This document shows positions 1 through 7,763 of a DNA stretch of 64,000 nucleotides, in pieces. The stretch lies in NCBI GenBank assembly GCA_024742275.1, contig JANSYS010000007.1, positions 1 through 64,000 of the forward strand, written 5' to 3'. The notes under the pieces were generated by a model. The model ran no database searches. It was not told the origin of the DNA and saw only the letters and a list, made by a program, of their open reading frames with translations. The position numbers and the translations under genes were made by a program. The stretch's first letter is position 1; the number at the start of each line of letters is the position of its first letter. The stretch is from Alphaproteobacteria bacterium (GTDB lineage Bacteria; Pseudomonadota; Alphaproteobacteria; Thalassobaculales; Thalassobaculaceae).

Positions 1-98
1 ACAACCGCCGCCTGCTGGAGCCCATCGGGAACATCCCGCCCGCCGAAGCCGAGGCCAACTTCTACGCCGCTCTGGACGCTGAACCCATGGCCGCGTAA
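1..98 (+). CDS. IS3-family transposase OrfB, C-terminal end (partial)
   Basis: Reading frame 3 from the window edge gives 31 residues, NRRLLEPIGNIPPAEAEANF and then YAALDAEPMAA, to a TAA stop. The N-P/I-G-N-I-P-P-x-E-x-E-x-x-F-Y pattern is the usual C-terminal tail of IS3-family OrfB (DDE integrase-core) transposases. Only the tail is in the window, so catalytic residues cannot be seen. An IS3-type terminal repeat follows the stop, so this is the 3' end of an element whose body lies to the left. Confidence 0.75.
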   Translation, partial: NRRLLEPIGNIPPAEAEANFYAALDAEPMAA

Positions 99-137
99 CT
101 AACCGAAATCAGCCTCCGGCAAACCCGGCGCGGTTCA
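1..137 (+). mobile_element. Right end of an IS3-family insertion sequence, inserted in an IS110 element
   Basis: After the transposase stop, bases 113-137 read outward-to-inward as TGAACCGCGCCGGGTTTGCC..., starting with the TGA typical of IS3-family inverted repeats. The outer end is at 137. The adjoining leftward IS110 transposase frame stops at a TGA formed by exactly these terminal bases (135-137), so the IS3 element has inserted into the IS110 gene. The left end and target duplication are outside the window. Confidence 0.65.
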
Positions 138-1028
138 GTTCAGGATCGTCAGCATCTTCCGCATGACTGCCACTCTCGCCACGAGCCGCGGCTTGCCCGC
201 TTCGATAAGTCGTTTGTGAAACCGCCGGATGACCGGGTTGTGCTGTGTGGCGACCACTGAGCACATGAACAAAACTGCCCGAACCTGAACCCGGCCGTAT
301 CCTGTCTTCTTGTATCGTGAGATTTTGCCGCTCTCTCGATCCCTGGGGGCTAGACCCAGAAGGCCTGAAATACGTTTGCTATTGTGGTGTCCGAGCTCTG
401 GAAGATGAGCGATCAGGGTATGTGCAGCGGTGTTGCCGAAGCCCGGCATTGATGTGACGATCTCTCGGAGGCGTCGCCATTCATCATGGTCGGATATCCT
501 GTTGTCGATCTCTCCATCAGTTAACGCTATCTCTGCCTCCAACCATCTAAGGTGGCGCTCGATTCCCTGCAAACAGAAGTCGCCTTGAAGCTGGGTACGC
601 CGAATGGCCTCTCTTCGGCGCTCGCCCACCAATTGCATGCGCCTGGTGACCAAGTCTCTTAGCTCGTATTCCGCCGCGGTTGTGGACCTCGAACTGGCTG
701 GACGGATTAGCGAGGCAAACCGCGCAATAAGCTGAGCGTCGAGAGCATCCGTCTTTGCCTCTCGGCCAATGACAGTCGCGAGTGCTCGGACCTTTCGGGG
801 ATCAACGAGGGCGGTTGGAATTTCATAGTCGGCCAGATGCTCGATCAGATCTCGACTCAATCGGCCTGTGTGCTCGAAGACGATAAGTTCAGGAGATACT
901 TTTCTTGCGAACCTGATGAATGTGGCGACGCCTGAAGGGCTGTTATCGAAGGTCCTGAGCTCATTTGCAGGCCAAACGCAAACGTCAAGGCGGGCTTTAG
1001 AGACATCGATGCCGATGTAGCTGCCCAT
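135..1028 (-). CDS. IS110-family transposase, truncated at the C terminus by an IS3 insertion
   Basis: This is a DEDD/serine-type recombinase of the IS110 family, about 297 residues from the ATG at 1028; a TTG 21 bases upstream is a weaker start. The N-terminal RuvC-like domain shows IGIDVSKARLD with the first Asp near residue 7, VFEHTG near 53 and AKTDALDAQLIARF near 95. The C-terminal Tnp_IS116/IS110/IS902 domain shows SMPGFGNTAA and GLAPRDRESGK (candidate catalytic Ser), then the conserved NP.I..FHKRL and AVMRKMLTILN. The last six residues run straight into the TGA at the tip of the IS3 terminal repeat, so the normal C-terminal extension is lost. It is probably inactive or impaired, but most of the protein remains. 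Confidence 0.85.
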   Translation of the reverse strand: MGSYIGIDVSKARLDVCVWPANELRTFDNSPSGVATFIRFARKVSPELIVFEHTGRLSRDLIEHLADYEIPTALVDPRKVRALATVIGREAKTDALDAQLIARFASLIRPASSRSTTAAEYELRDLVTRRMQLVGERRREAIRRTQLQGDFCLQGIERHLRWLEAEIALTDGEIDNRISDHDEWRRLREIVTSMPGFGNTAAHTLIAHLPELGHHNSKRISGLLGLAPRDRESGKISRYKKTGYGRVQVRAVLFMCSVVATQHNPVIRRFHKRLIEAGKPRLVARVAVMRKMLTILN

Positions 1029-1039
1029 GGGACCATACC

Positions 1040-1250
1040 TTGCAAGCAACAGGTCACTATCGGCGAGCGATGTCCCGGAGCCCCTCGGCTGCGTTCGGAC
1101 TTGTGGCCCCGACTTTTGCGCGGGGTCTCCGGGACAATAAAGCCGCCCTCTATTGACCTATCTGAGTATGGGTCTTTGGGGACCCGACTCCCTGGCGGTC
1201 TCTTGAAGGTGGCCTGTACGTTCTTCCCTCGTATGGGTCTTCAAGTCTAG
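1040..1250 (-). ncRNA. Candidate IS110 bridge-RNA region / 5' non-coding end
   Basis: The non-coding stretch upstream of the IS110 transposase is where IS110-group elements encode the bridge RNA that guides target and donor choice. The sequence has strong structure. Bases 1071-1084 (TGTCCCGGAGCCCC) pair with 1122-1136 (GGGGTCTCCGGGACA) with one bulge and a loop of about 37 bases. GGGTC/GACCC can pair at 1170-1185. An 11-base direct repeat GTATGGGTCTT occurs at 1166-1176 and 1231-1241. CTTGAAG (1202-1208) is inverted as CTTCAAG nearby. The element boundary is not defined, so the RNA ends are guesses. Confidence 0.3.
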
Positions 1251-1311
1251 TTGATAGCTGCGTCCAGGGCTCAATTCGGGATTTGCCAGGGCCCCGTCTA
1301 GTGCAGACGGG

Positions 1312-2274
1312 TCAGCGCTGCAGTAGCGGGATCAGACCCTCGAGCTCAGTCATCTTTTCGTTGGTCTCTCTCACAAGTCGGCGGATTTCTTCGAACAGGT
1401 CGCGAGCCTGAGCCGCTGGATCCTCGCTTGAAGATCCGATCTCTAGGTCAATGGCGATCGGGCAGTGGTCCGAGAGCTTGAAGCGGTCCTCGTCAGCTTC
1501 GGTTATATCAACTTGGCGGAAGCTGTCCGGGACCAACCAAGCGGCAGCTTGTTCGTCCAAAATGATGTGGTCGATATAGTCTGGGTAGCGTCCTCCCAGG
1601 CAGCCACTTCGAAGTCCCTGGGTCACCCGGGACAGGACCAAGCCAGCAGGATCACCGTCGTTCCAGTCCGGCATAATGACGTCGCCATCGGAATCAAAGC
1701 GCCAATTGAAATCGCCGAGCACAACGAAAGGCACAGTCTCGGTAGAGCGCTGATCGATCCAGGTCTCCACCACCGGGACTTGCTGCCTCAGGGTTCGACA
1801 ATGGCGGTTTCTATCCAGATCTCCTTGAAAGCAGCTGCTTTTCAGGTGAACCGATAAGAGGCGTAGCGCCTGTCCGCCAACTTCGATGGTGATATCGGTG
1901 CCGCGGCGAACAGACCCGTCGAGTTCAAGTGCGACGTAATCCAGATCCGACGTAACCGTGATGCCACGCCGTACCGCGAAGCCTGTTCGCTGAGGATGGC
2001 GTCGGTCGGAAAAGAAGAACGCATAGACTGATGGGTCAAACACCCTTGCAGCGGCTTCGGGGCCGTCGACCTCCTGGAGCGCGATGACGTCCGCGTCCAA
2101 CTCCGTTGCAAGTGCGGAAAGCGCCTCGTAGTCAACATCCTCGCGCGCCACGCTACCCGTGCCGTTCTCGGCTCTCAGGTGTTCGATGTTCCATGTCGCG
2201 ATCCGAACACGTTCGGCGCTGGCTGTCCCGATCAACAACACAGTAAACGCCAGAGCCGTCAGTATCGTACGCAT
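1312..2274 (-). CDS. Secreted endonuclease/exonuclease/phosphatase-family protein
   Basis: A 320-residue protein with an N-terminal Sec signal peptide (MRTILTALAFTVLLIGTASA) and the EEP (DNase I-like) fold. Motifs in order are RIATWNIEHLR near 25, ALQEVDG near 65 (metal-binding Glu), LLSVHLKSSC near 138, VVLGDFNWRF near 185 (the D-x-N pair) and LSDHCPIAIDL near 270 (catalytic Asp-His). All active-site elements are present, so a periplasmic or secreted metal-dependent phosphodiesterase or nuclease is likely; the substrate cannot be told. A short acidic/helical tail follows. It is a single gene beside a degenerate stretch. Confidence 0.8.
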   Translation of the reverse strand: MRTILTALAFTVLLIGTASAERVRIATWNIEHLRAENGTGSVAREDVDYEALSALATELDADVIALQEVDGPEAAARVFDPSVYAFFFSDRRHPQRTGFAVRRGITVTSDLDYVALELDGSVRRGTDITIEVGGQALRLLSVHLKSSCFQGDLDRNRHCRTLRQQVPVVETWIDQRSTETVPFVVLGDFNWRFDSDGDVIMPDWNDGDPAGLVLSRVTQGLRSGCLGGRYPDYIDHIILDEQAAAWLVPDSFRQVDITEADEDRFKLSDHCPIAIDLEIGSSSEDPAAQARDLFEEIRRLVRETNEKMTELEGLIPLLQR

Positions 2275-2435
2275 CGCGTATCCTCCTCCGGAATTCAGTC
2301 ACCGATGACCAATCAATCTACGATCGGGAAAAAATAGCACGTGAATGTTACAATTGGTTGTAAATTTATGATCAACGTTTGCTGCGGCCGTTGAGGTTAT
2401 GAGTGCTGATCGGCTTCGTTCCCTAGCAGCGTTTC

Positions 2436-2800
2436 TTGATGCAGAGCGAAGAATTTTCTTACCCTGTCGGCGACTCTCAGGTCTGTCTCGATGGATTCGC
2501 GTTGCTAGGACGGCTCAATGCCGAAATCCAACCGCCGCACCTGAACCCGGATACTAAAAGACGCGCTAGCTCGCACGACTGCCATGTCGTCATCGAGGAG
2601 AACTCGGGAAGTTTTTGAGTCCTGTTTCTATGCACGGTCGGAAGACGCTAGCAATGGGAGCGGGCTCGGCATGGTCATCTGCCGCGATCAGCGCACTCCA
2701 TGAAAGACGATACCCAGGTCAGATCGACGCTGGGCCGCGGGTCTTTGTTCAGATTTTCCGCGTTCGCCGATGGCCGCGCCGCCCTCAAAGCGGCCAGAGC
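2436..2800 (+). pseudogene. Remnant of a sensor histidine kinase ATP-binding domain
   Basis: Fragments of a HATPase_c domain lie in successive frames. VVIEENSG (from an ATG at 2436) resembles the D/G1 box. A second frame gives FESCFYARSEDASNGSGLGM followed by VICRD, matching the F box and G2 box (FEPFF...GSGLGLVICRE). A third frame from 2700 gives VRSTLGRGSLFRFSA, the usual end of the domain (V.S..GRGS.F.F). At least two frameshifts and a stop separate the pieces, and no upstream H box or transmembrane part is seen. I read it as decayed kinase DNA, perhaps left from an insertion. The overall order of boxes makes chance unlikely. Confidence 0.55.
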
Positions 2801-2877
2801 CGGATGCCGCCCGCTGAGACAACGGGACCGCTATCCGCGCACCCTGGCTCACCAAATCGAACTTTCAATCGAGTCGG

Positions 2878-3699
2878 CTAGTGCCATCCCCACCAATCTC
2901 GCACTGCGCCTCCCATCACCCGGGACAAGTCATCGCCACTGAGCCAAGGCATCTCCTCGGTGAACATGGTCACGCACTGCCGCCAGGTACATGGCATCTT
3001 GGAGATATCGGTGCCCCAGAACATCCGGTCGGGACCGAATGCGTCGAAGACCTGTCGGACATAGGAACTCATGATCGGGAAGGGATAGCTCTCGCTGGAG
3101 TATCCCGGAATACCGGTGGCCTTCACGGCGACGTTCGGCAGTCTGGCGAGCTTCAACAGGTCGGGCATATGCGTCATCGCTGCATCGTCCTTGAGTGACG
3201 TGTTGCCCCCTTTGCCGCCGAGATGATCGATGCTCAACCTCAGGCCAGGATGCACGGTGGCGATTTCTCCCAGGATTTCAAACGATCCCGTCGCCAGAGT
3301 GGTCACGGGAATGTCGAACCGCTCGGCCGCGTCCCAGAACCAACCCAGTCCACCATCGTGTAGGCGTCGGCGGTTCTCGCTGTCTAGAAACATGCATCGC
3401 AGGCCAAGCATGCCCGGTTGCTCGCGCCAACGTTCCATCGCGGCCGTACTTTCTTGCGGCTGCCCAAGATCAATGGATCCGATGATCGCAAAGCGGCCCG
3501 GATAGTCCTGAACCGCGTTTATTGCGAGCTCAGTTGAACCTGGATCCCAGGAAGGTGGGTGGATCACCGCGGCATCGACACCGGCTTCATCCATCATGGA
3601 AATTGCTTCGGCGGCGCTGAACGAGGTGACCTGCCAATGGGCCATATTGCTAGGTAGCCCGGTACTCCAGAGGTGTATCTGCGCGTCAACGATTTGCAT
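2878..3699 (-). CDS. Amidohydrolase-family (TIM-barrel) metal-dependent hydrolase
   Basis: A 273-residue Amidohydro_2 protein. It opens MQIVDAQIHLW (the metal-binding D-x-H motif appears as DAQIHLW), followed by VDAAVIHPPSW near 42, LGLRCMFLD near 98, LRLSIDHLGG near 154 (conserved His) and MFWGTDISKMP near 225 (catalytic Asp). The family includes 2-pyrone-4,6-dicarboxylate hydrolase and related lactonases/decarboxylases; the substrate is not predictable here. The start is supported by a GGGGGAG ribosome-binding site nine bases before the ATG at 3699. No co-directional partner is close. Confidence 0.8.
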   Translation of the reverse strand: MQIVDAQIHLWSTGLPSNMAHWQVTSFSAAEAISMMDEAGVDAAVIHPPSWDPGSTELAINAVQDYPGRFAIIGSIDLGQPQESTAAMERWREQPGMLGLRCMFLDSENRRRLHDGGLGWFWDAAERFDIPVTTLATGSFEILGEIATVHPGLRLSIDHLGGKGGNTSLKDDAAMTHMPDLLKLARLPNVAVKATGIPGYSSESYPFPIMSSYVRQVFDAFGPDRMFWGTDISKMPCTWRQCVTMFTEEMPWLSGDDLSRVMGGAVRDWWGWH

Positions 3700-4063
3700 T
3701 CCGGCTCCCCCTTCGTTCCCCTGTCTGCACTGATACTCAGGTCCTTCGCATCGCCAGTGAATGCCTCAGCGATTGGCGTTGCCCGGCCTTACGACCTAGT
3801 TGGATAGCGGCCGACCCGCATGGGGTTTCGCGATCTCCTAGCGATCATGATTGTGCCATGCAGGGACGCCCTGCAGGAGTAGTTGAACTCGCTCGGGAAA
3901 GGGATACTCTGCTCACGGAGCTTCGGCTCCCGCCGACCGCTCGAGCGCCTAGCGGTCGTTAAATATGAAGCACCCCTCGGGGTGTCAGGTCCGGGCAAGC
4001 GCCGTCTATCGAGGCCAGACCGTAGGGGTCGAATATCGGTTGCCAGGAACCGGCTGGCATTGA
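3700..4063. other. Non-coding stretch with three consecutive hairpins
   Basis: No credible gene is seen here. Three stem-loops follow each other: GGAGC-TTCG-GCTCC at 3917-3930, GACCGCT/AGCGGTC at 3935-3957 and CACCCC/GGGGTG at 3971-3984. The first has a stable TTCG tetraloop. None is followed by a clear T-run, so they are not convincing rho-independent terminators; an RNA or a decayed mobile-element end is possible. Confidence 0.4.
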
Positions 4064-5056
4064 TCAGGAGAGGGCTGACTCTGATCGGTCGGCTTCTCCG
4101 GTCCTGTCCGAGAACCGTGTGAGAGCCGTTAGCCGCACATAGTGGGGTTCAAACGGACCCGAATAGATCTCTGTCTGGAGGTAGTGCTTCTCGGTCTCCA
4201 GATCAGCCTCTAGAACATCTCGGTACCAAGCCTTTGGATCACCATCGCTCCCATCGTTCCAACGATATCCACGAGCCTTCAGGAGATCCTTCAGGTCGTA
4301 GGGGCTATTCAGCGCCCAGATCCTAACGCTCGGCTGTCTCGCCGCATCCAGGAGCATTCCGAGCGTCGGCTTGTCAGTCGCCGGGAATGGTCTGGCGAGG
4401 ATCTCGAGCAGCATCTCGCAATCCGCGATCGCCCGGTGGCCGTCGTGGAACAGGCCAAAGCACATGCCGAGATACTCAAGCTTGGCACTTCGGATCCCGG
4501 CATCACCCCATGGGACTTCGGATAGCGAGCAGCCCCATGCACGCTTGGCGAAGATCGGATGAAGCCGCTCAGCAAACCGCCTGTCGAAGGCCGCGTTGTG
4601 GGCAATAACTATGACAGCCGTTTCAGCCAATCGCTCGACCGTAGCCAAATCGATCGAGTGACCGGCAACCATTTCGTCGGTGATGCCGGTCAACTGCGTC
4701 ACTTCGGGAGGGATTGGTCGGCCAGGGTCGTTGAACGACTGGTACCGCTCTATGACTTGGCAAACCTGGTCGCGCTCGTCGTATTCGAACGCCAGCATCG
4801 CCAACTCGATGATCTGATCGATGCGCGGATCCAGGCCGGTCGTTTCCGTGTCCAGGATGATGCCAAATTTGGTTTCGCCGACTGGCGTGGCGAACTCGTC
4901 CCGACTGACAACTCGGCGCAGAACCCGATAATCCGGGCTGGTTTCTAAGGCCGCAGCTAAAGATTCGTAGTCAGTGGGATTGCTCATCTCCTGATGCCCC
5001 AGCGGCTCTCTGTTCGTCGAGGTGATAGGGCCATGGCCAGAATTGGTCCAGGTCAC
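4064..5056 (-). CDS. DnaQ-like (DEDD) 3'-5' exonuclease
   Basis: A 330-residue protein (GTG start at 5056) with the DEDDh exonuclease fold: ExoI FGIILDTETTGLDPRIDQII near 62 (D-x-E), ExoII IVIAHNAAFDRRF near 150 and ExoIII GHRAIADCEMLLEIL near 207 (His...Asp). It resembles the epsilon proofreading subunit but carries a C-terminal part (KARGYRWNDG..., KAWYRDV, EKHYLQTEIY) found in stand-alone accessory exonucleases. The GTG overlaps the stop of the upstream XRE gene (GTGA), suggesting translational coupling; an internal ATG at 4987 would remove 23 residues but its AGGAG abuts the start. Role unknown: DNA/RNA processing or defence is possible. Confidence 0.8.
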   Translation of the reverse strand: MTWTNSGHGPITSTNREPLGHQEMSNPTDYESLAAALETSPDYRVLRRVVSRDEFATPVGETKFGIILDTETTGLDPRIDQIIELAMLAFEYDERDQVCQVIERYQSFNDPGRPIPPEVTQLTGITDEMVAGHSIDLATVERLAETAVIVIAHNAAFDRRFAERLHPIFAKRAWGCSLSEVPWGDAGIRSAKLEYLGMCFGLFHDGHRAIADCEMLLEILARPFPATDKPTLGMLLDAARQPSVRIWALNSPYDLKDLLKARGYRWNDGSDGDPKAWYRDVLEADLETEKHYLQTEIYSGPFEPHYVRLTALTRFSDRTGEADRSESALS

Positions 5057-5316
5057 TCAGAAGCTTTAGCGGGGACCAAAAGATTTCTATCAGGGCGTAG
5101 ACGGATTCCTTCGCCCTCACCATCAATGGCGGGGAGGAATTTTATCCCGTTCTCTTGAAGAACCCGCACGACGGCGTCCTTACTGGCAGTTCGCGAGCTC
5201 TGGTTCGCTTCAATCCGCACAACGGTGTTCAGTCCGATTTTGGCGCGCGATGCCAACTCGGGTCGTGACCAACCAAGCGCACTGCGAGCCGCCCTAATGA
5301 TTTCACCACTCGGCAT
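5053..5316 (-). CDS. XRE-family helix-turn-helix regulator
   Basis: An 87-residue protein with a HTH_3 domain filling the first 60 residues: MPSGEIIRAARSALGWSRPE, LASRAKIGLNTVVRIEAN, then KDAVVRVLQENGIKFLP. The tail (FLPAIDGEGEGIRLRP) is typical of short phage- or plasmid-type XRE proteins that autoregulate. Its stop overlaps the start of the downstream exonuclease by four bases, so the two are one transcription and probably one translation unit. Inverted and direct repeats 55-100 bases upstream are likely operators. Confidence 0.85.
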   Translation of the reverse strand: MPSGEIIRAARSALGWSRPELASRAKIGLNTVVRIEANQSSRTASKDAVVRVLQENGIKFLPAIDGEGEGIRLRPDRNLLVPAKASE

Positions 5317-5370
5317 GGCGCATGCTCACGCCTCATGGATTCTCGGTCCATACACATGACGCCGAAATCC

Positions 5371-5416
5371 TTAAATTGGGTTGATAAAGCCCATTTATGG
5401 TGATAAAAAACCCAAT
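5371..5416. promoter_or_regulatory. Candidate operator of the XRE-exonuclease pair
   Basis: ATTGGGTT (5375-5382) and AACCCAAT (5409-5416) form a perfect 8-base inverted repeat spaced by 26 bases. Between and within them TGATAAA occurs twice as a direct repeat (5382-5388 and 5401-5407). The site is AT-rich and lies just upstream of the leftward XRE gene, where an autorepressor would bind. The rest of the gap (5317-5680) is AT-rich with only weak, conflicting short frames. Confidence 0.4.
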
Positions 5417-5680
5417 ACTAGTTAACGAACCGCCTTCTCTTCGCAGCGGTTTTCCTAGTGAAGGGGGCCAAGTTTCCCGATTCTCGATGCGAGCCGCGTT
5501 CAGGCGCATACAGATAATCAATGTCGTGAAGGCAAGGATAATGCTCAGTGCAAAGGAAAAAATCCTTCTCGCAACCACGATCAGATCTGACTGTATCCAA
5601 GTTGATACCACCCTCACAGAGGAGCGGTTGATATCGGCCAACCCTGCTCAACAAACTCATAATGAGCGGGAATTCTAGCC

Positions 5681-6049
5681 GTGCCCGTCACTGCAACGAC
5701 AGCACGCGAGCGCCGCGCTCTCACATTCCTTCGTCGGTGGTTCGCCCCGAAGGAAAAGCGCCACTTCGGCACGGCCAACACTGTTGCGGACCTGCCGCCG
5801 CCACTTCGGGATCGATGCCACATTCTCCGATCTCCGGCACCGGATCTCACGCACCTGCCACAACTGGCCGCTCAAGTGCTGGACGATCTCATGACTGAGC
5901 GCGGCCTCGATGCCAGCTGGGCGAGCCCATTGTCGGGCCAGGAGCTCGATGCGATCGCCCAGGTGTGGAAGGCCGGATCCGTATGGGTTCTCCGGCGCCT
6001 AGTGGAGGGAGGGATGAATGTGCGGGAGCGGCTACAGCCCTGCCATTGA
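5681..6049 (+). CDS. Small hypothetical protein upstream of an exonuclease gene
   Basis: A 122-residue frame with a GTG start (weak GCGGGA nine bases ahead). It is Arg/Leu-rich (RERRALTFLRRWFAPKEKRH; LPQLAAQVLDDLMTERGLDA) and predicted mostly helical, with no motif I recognise, no signal peptide and no membrane segment. Its end overlaps only the unsupported N-terminal extension of the next frame; the next gene probably starts 48 bases after its stop. Alternative frames on both strands exist, so this is a tentative gene. Confidence 0.4.
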   Translation: MPVTATTARERRALTFLRRWFAPKEKRHFGTANTVADLPPPLRDRCHILRSPAPDLTHLPQLAAQVLDDLMTERGLDASWASPLSGQELDAIAQVWKAGSVWVLRRLVEGGMNVRERLQPCH

Positions 6050-6096
6050 GATCGAACTGCACTACCGACGAACCCATTCCCGATAAGCAGGGGCCA

Positions 6097-6867
6097 ATGA
6101 TGCAGCAATCGAGATCAAACAGAGAGACGCCGAGGTCAGCACCTAAGGGCAGGCAGCCCAGCGAAGTCGTGAGAACGATGGTCACTGTCGTGATCGCCCG
6201 AGATCAGGATTCTCCCACCCATTTGCATCCCATGGTTGGTGAGACCGGTTACCTCGGCGCCATCGCTCTTGCCACAGCGAATCTCCGGTTGGGTCAAGGA
6301 GATGCGAAACTTGATTTCAGCGAAATCTTCGGATTGAGCGCTAACGGCTTCTTCGCGCCGCACGAGGAAGCCATTTCTCTCGACAGGGAAATCGACCTAC
6401 TGCGTGTCGTAACTCGTTGGTTTGAAGACCTACCGTCACCACTGCTCCTGACCTGGAAAGGCGCTGAGTTCGACATTCCGTTCCTGCAATTTCGAGCGTT
6501 GGCCGCTAACACGCCCGCGAAATGGTTGCTGACAGCGTCTCAGCCGGACACCGAAGACCTTTTCACCACGGGCCACGTGGACCTCTGTCGGTATCTCCGA
6601 TTTCAGACGCTCTCGATGTCACTCGACCAAGCCCTGTGTGAGATCGGGTTTCAGCGTGACCCAACGATCCGGGGCCTCGCACGCCTGGAACTGACGGCAT
6701 CCGGCCTGCTGCTGCTCGCTGCCAACGCGTTCAGCCTTCGCGGGGCAATCAGCGAGAACGTGTTCAACAACTTTGTCGACTCTTTTCAAGTGCGGGCTCG
6801 CCAGTTCTCGGTCACACGGAGCCACTTTGGCTTCTATGCCGCGGACGAAGCCGCGAAGAACGGGTAG
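6097..6867 (+). CDS. Predicted 3'-5' exonuclease related to PolB exonuclease domain (DNA_pol_B_exo2-like)
   Basis: A 256-residue protein from the ATG at 6097, chosen because AGGGG stands 4-5 bases before it; a longer frame to 5965 would overlap the previous gene. Motifs: VTVVIARDQDSPT (degenerate first box), LLTWKGAEFDIPFLQFRALA near 110 (ExoII with catalytic Asp), HVDLCRYLRF near 150, and SLDQALCEIGF near 165, the pattern of predicted PolB-type 3'-5' exonucleases (PF10108). The first metal-binding D-x-E is not evident, so activity is uncertain. It is a second exonuclease within 2 kb of the DnaQ-like one. Confidence 0.6.
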   Translation: MMQQSRSNRETPRSAPKGRQPSEVVRTMVTVVIARDQDSPTHLHPMVGETGYLGAIALATANLRLGQGDAKLDFSEIFGLSANGFFAPHEEAISLDREIDLLRVVTRWFEDLPSPLLLTWKGAEFDIPFLQFRALAANTPAKWLLTASQPDTEDLFTTGHVDLCRYLRFQTLSMSLDQALCEIGFQRDPTIRGLARLELTASGLLLLAANAFSLRGAISENVFNNFVDSFQVRARQFSVTRSHFGFYAADEAAKNG

Positions 6868-6978
6868 CAGCAATGACTTGGCATTCCACTTCCTCGCTGA
6901 CGCCGCCGCGGCACTCCGAGATCGAAAACATGGTCCTCGCCATTCGATGCACGCCGAAAATGACGGGAGGGCCTAGCA

Positions 6979-7287
6979 ATGAGCTCGATTAATCCAAACC
7001 GGTTTCGCACCGAGATCGACGTGTTCCAGCGACTGCGTGCCGACCTCAAATCCATCGCCGCAGGTAAGGGACCGACAGAGGCTGACCTGGGAGCCCCGCC
7101 CATTGTTGACTTCTATGAGGTAACGACGCGTTCGCTGCCCGCCATAGCCGGTCAGATTGAGGGCCAACCGTTTGGTCCCTCAGACAACAGCGAAGCGTCT
7201 CTGCTCATCCTGTACGCATCCAAGCTCGGTTGGGTGAGAACGCGCTCAGGGTATTTCCGGCTTGGAGTGCCAGCGGCCTCCATATGA
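6979..7287 (+). CDS. DUF6634-like small protein, copy 1
   Basis: A 102-residue protein with a GGGAGG ribosome-binding site eight bases before the ATG. It shares a clear scaffold with the next gene: F..LRADLKSIAAGKGPTEAD, LGAPPIVDFY, LPAIAGQIEG, LGWVRTRSGYFRLG versus DLKAIREGAGPTEAEL, APLIDQF, PCLTGYIHGHP, HGWVRTMSRYYRLG. This layout (helical start, G-P-T-E-A-x-L-x-A-P, G-W-x-R-T-x-S-x-Y-x-R-L-G end) is that of DUF6634, as I recall it, common on alphaproteobacterial plasmids and islands. Function unknown. This copy lacks the TSDLWV segment kept in copy 2. Confidence 0.7.
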   Translation: MSSINPNRFRTEIDVFQRLRADLKSIAAGKGPTEADLGAPPIVDFYEVTTRSLPAIAGQIEGQPFGPSDNSEASLLILYASKLGWVRTRSGYFRLGVPAASI

Positions 7288-7318
7288 ACCGGCTTCACTC
7301 AATCTGACGGAGCATCCG

Positions 7319-7675
7319 ATGATCTTCCTGACCGCCCAAGGCCTGTCGCCATACATCGAATTGTACATCGATCGCTGCGACCGGTTGCTGTCGGACCTCA
7401 AGGCAATCCGGGAGGGCGCCGGGCCCACCGAGGCTGAACTGGCGGCAGCACCTTTGATCGATCAATTCAGCAAGGTGTATATGCCGGTCCCTTGCTTAAC
7501 CGGGTACATCCATGGGCATCCCGGGATTGCTGATGGCCCGGGTCGGACGTCGGATCTGTGGGTGGTGGCGCCGGACCATGGTTGGGTTCGGACCATGTCC
7601 AGGTACTACCGGCTGGGTGAGCCGATGGATGAGAGCGCCCGGCCCGAAGAGCTCTTAGCACACAAGGTTCACTGA
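7319..7675 (+). CDS. DUF6634-like small protein, copy 2
   Basis: A 118-residue protein; the ATG at 7319 is preceded by GGAG with six bases spacing, so the longer frame from 7262 is rejected. It contains LLSDLKAIREGAGPTEAELA, APLIDQF, PVPCLTGYIHGHP, TSDLWVVAPDHGWVRTMSRYYRLGEP cut into the same order as copy 1. The two are diverged tandem duplicates. Downstream comes a zinc-ribbon protein; together they form an uncharacterised rightward cluster. No catalytic motif is visible; a protein- or nucleic-acid-binding role is only a guess. Confidence 0.75.
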   Translation: MIFLTAQGLSPYIELYIDRCDRLLSDLKAIREGAGPTEAELAAAPLIDQFSKVYMPVPCLTGYIHGHPGIADGPGRTSDLWVVAPDHGWVRTMSRYYRLGEPMDESARPEELLAHKVH

Positions 7676-7763
7676 CCTTTCGATTTCCAATCGGTACACG
7701 CGGCACAAACGGCACCGCCGCTCGCCAAGCCATTGTGGGCAGAAAAGACCGGACGAAGCATGG

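Noticed and set aside
5333-5680. Several short frames on both strands upstream of the XRE gene
   Set aside because: AT-rich regulatory region; frames conflict and show no motif or ribosome-binding site.
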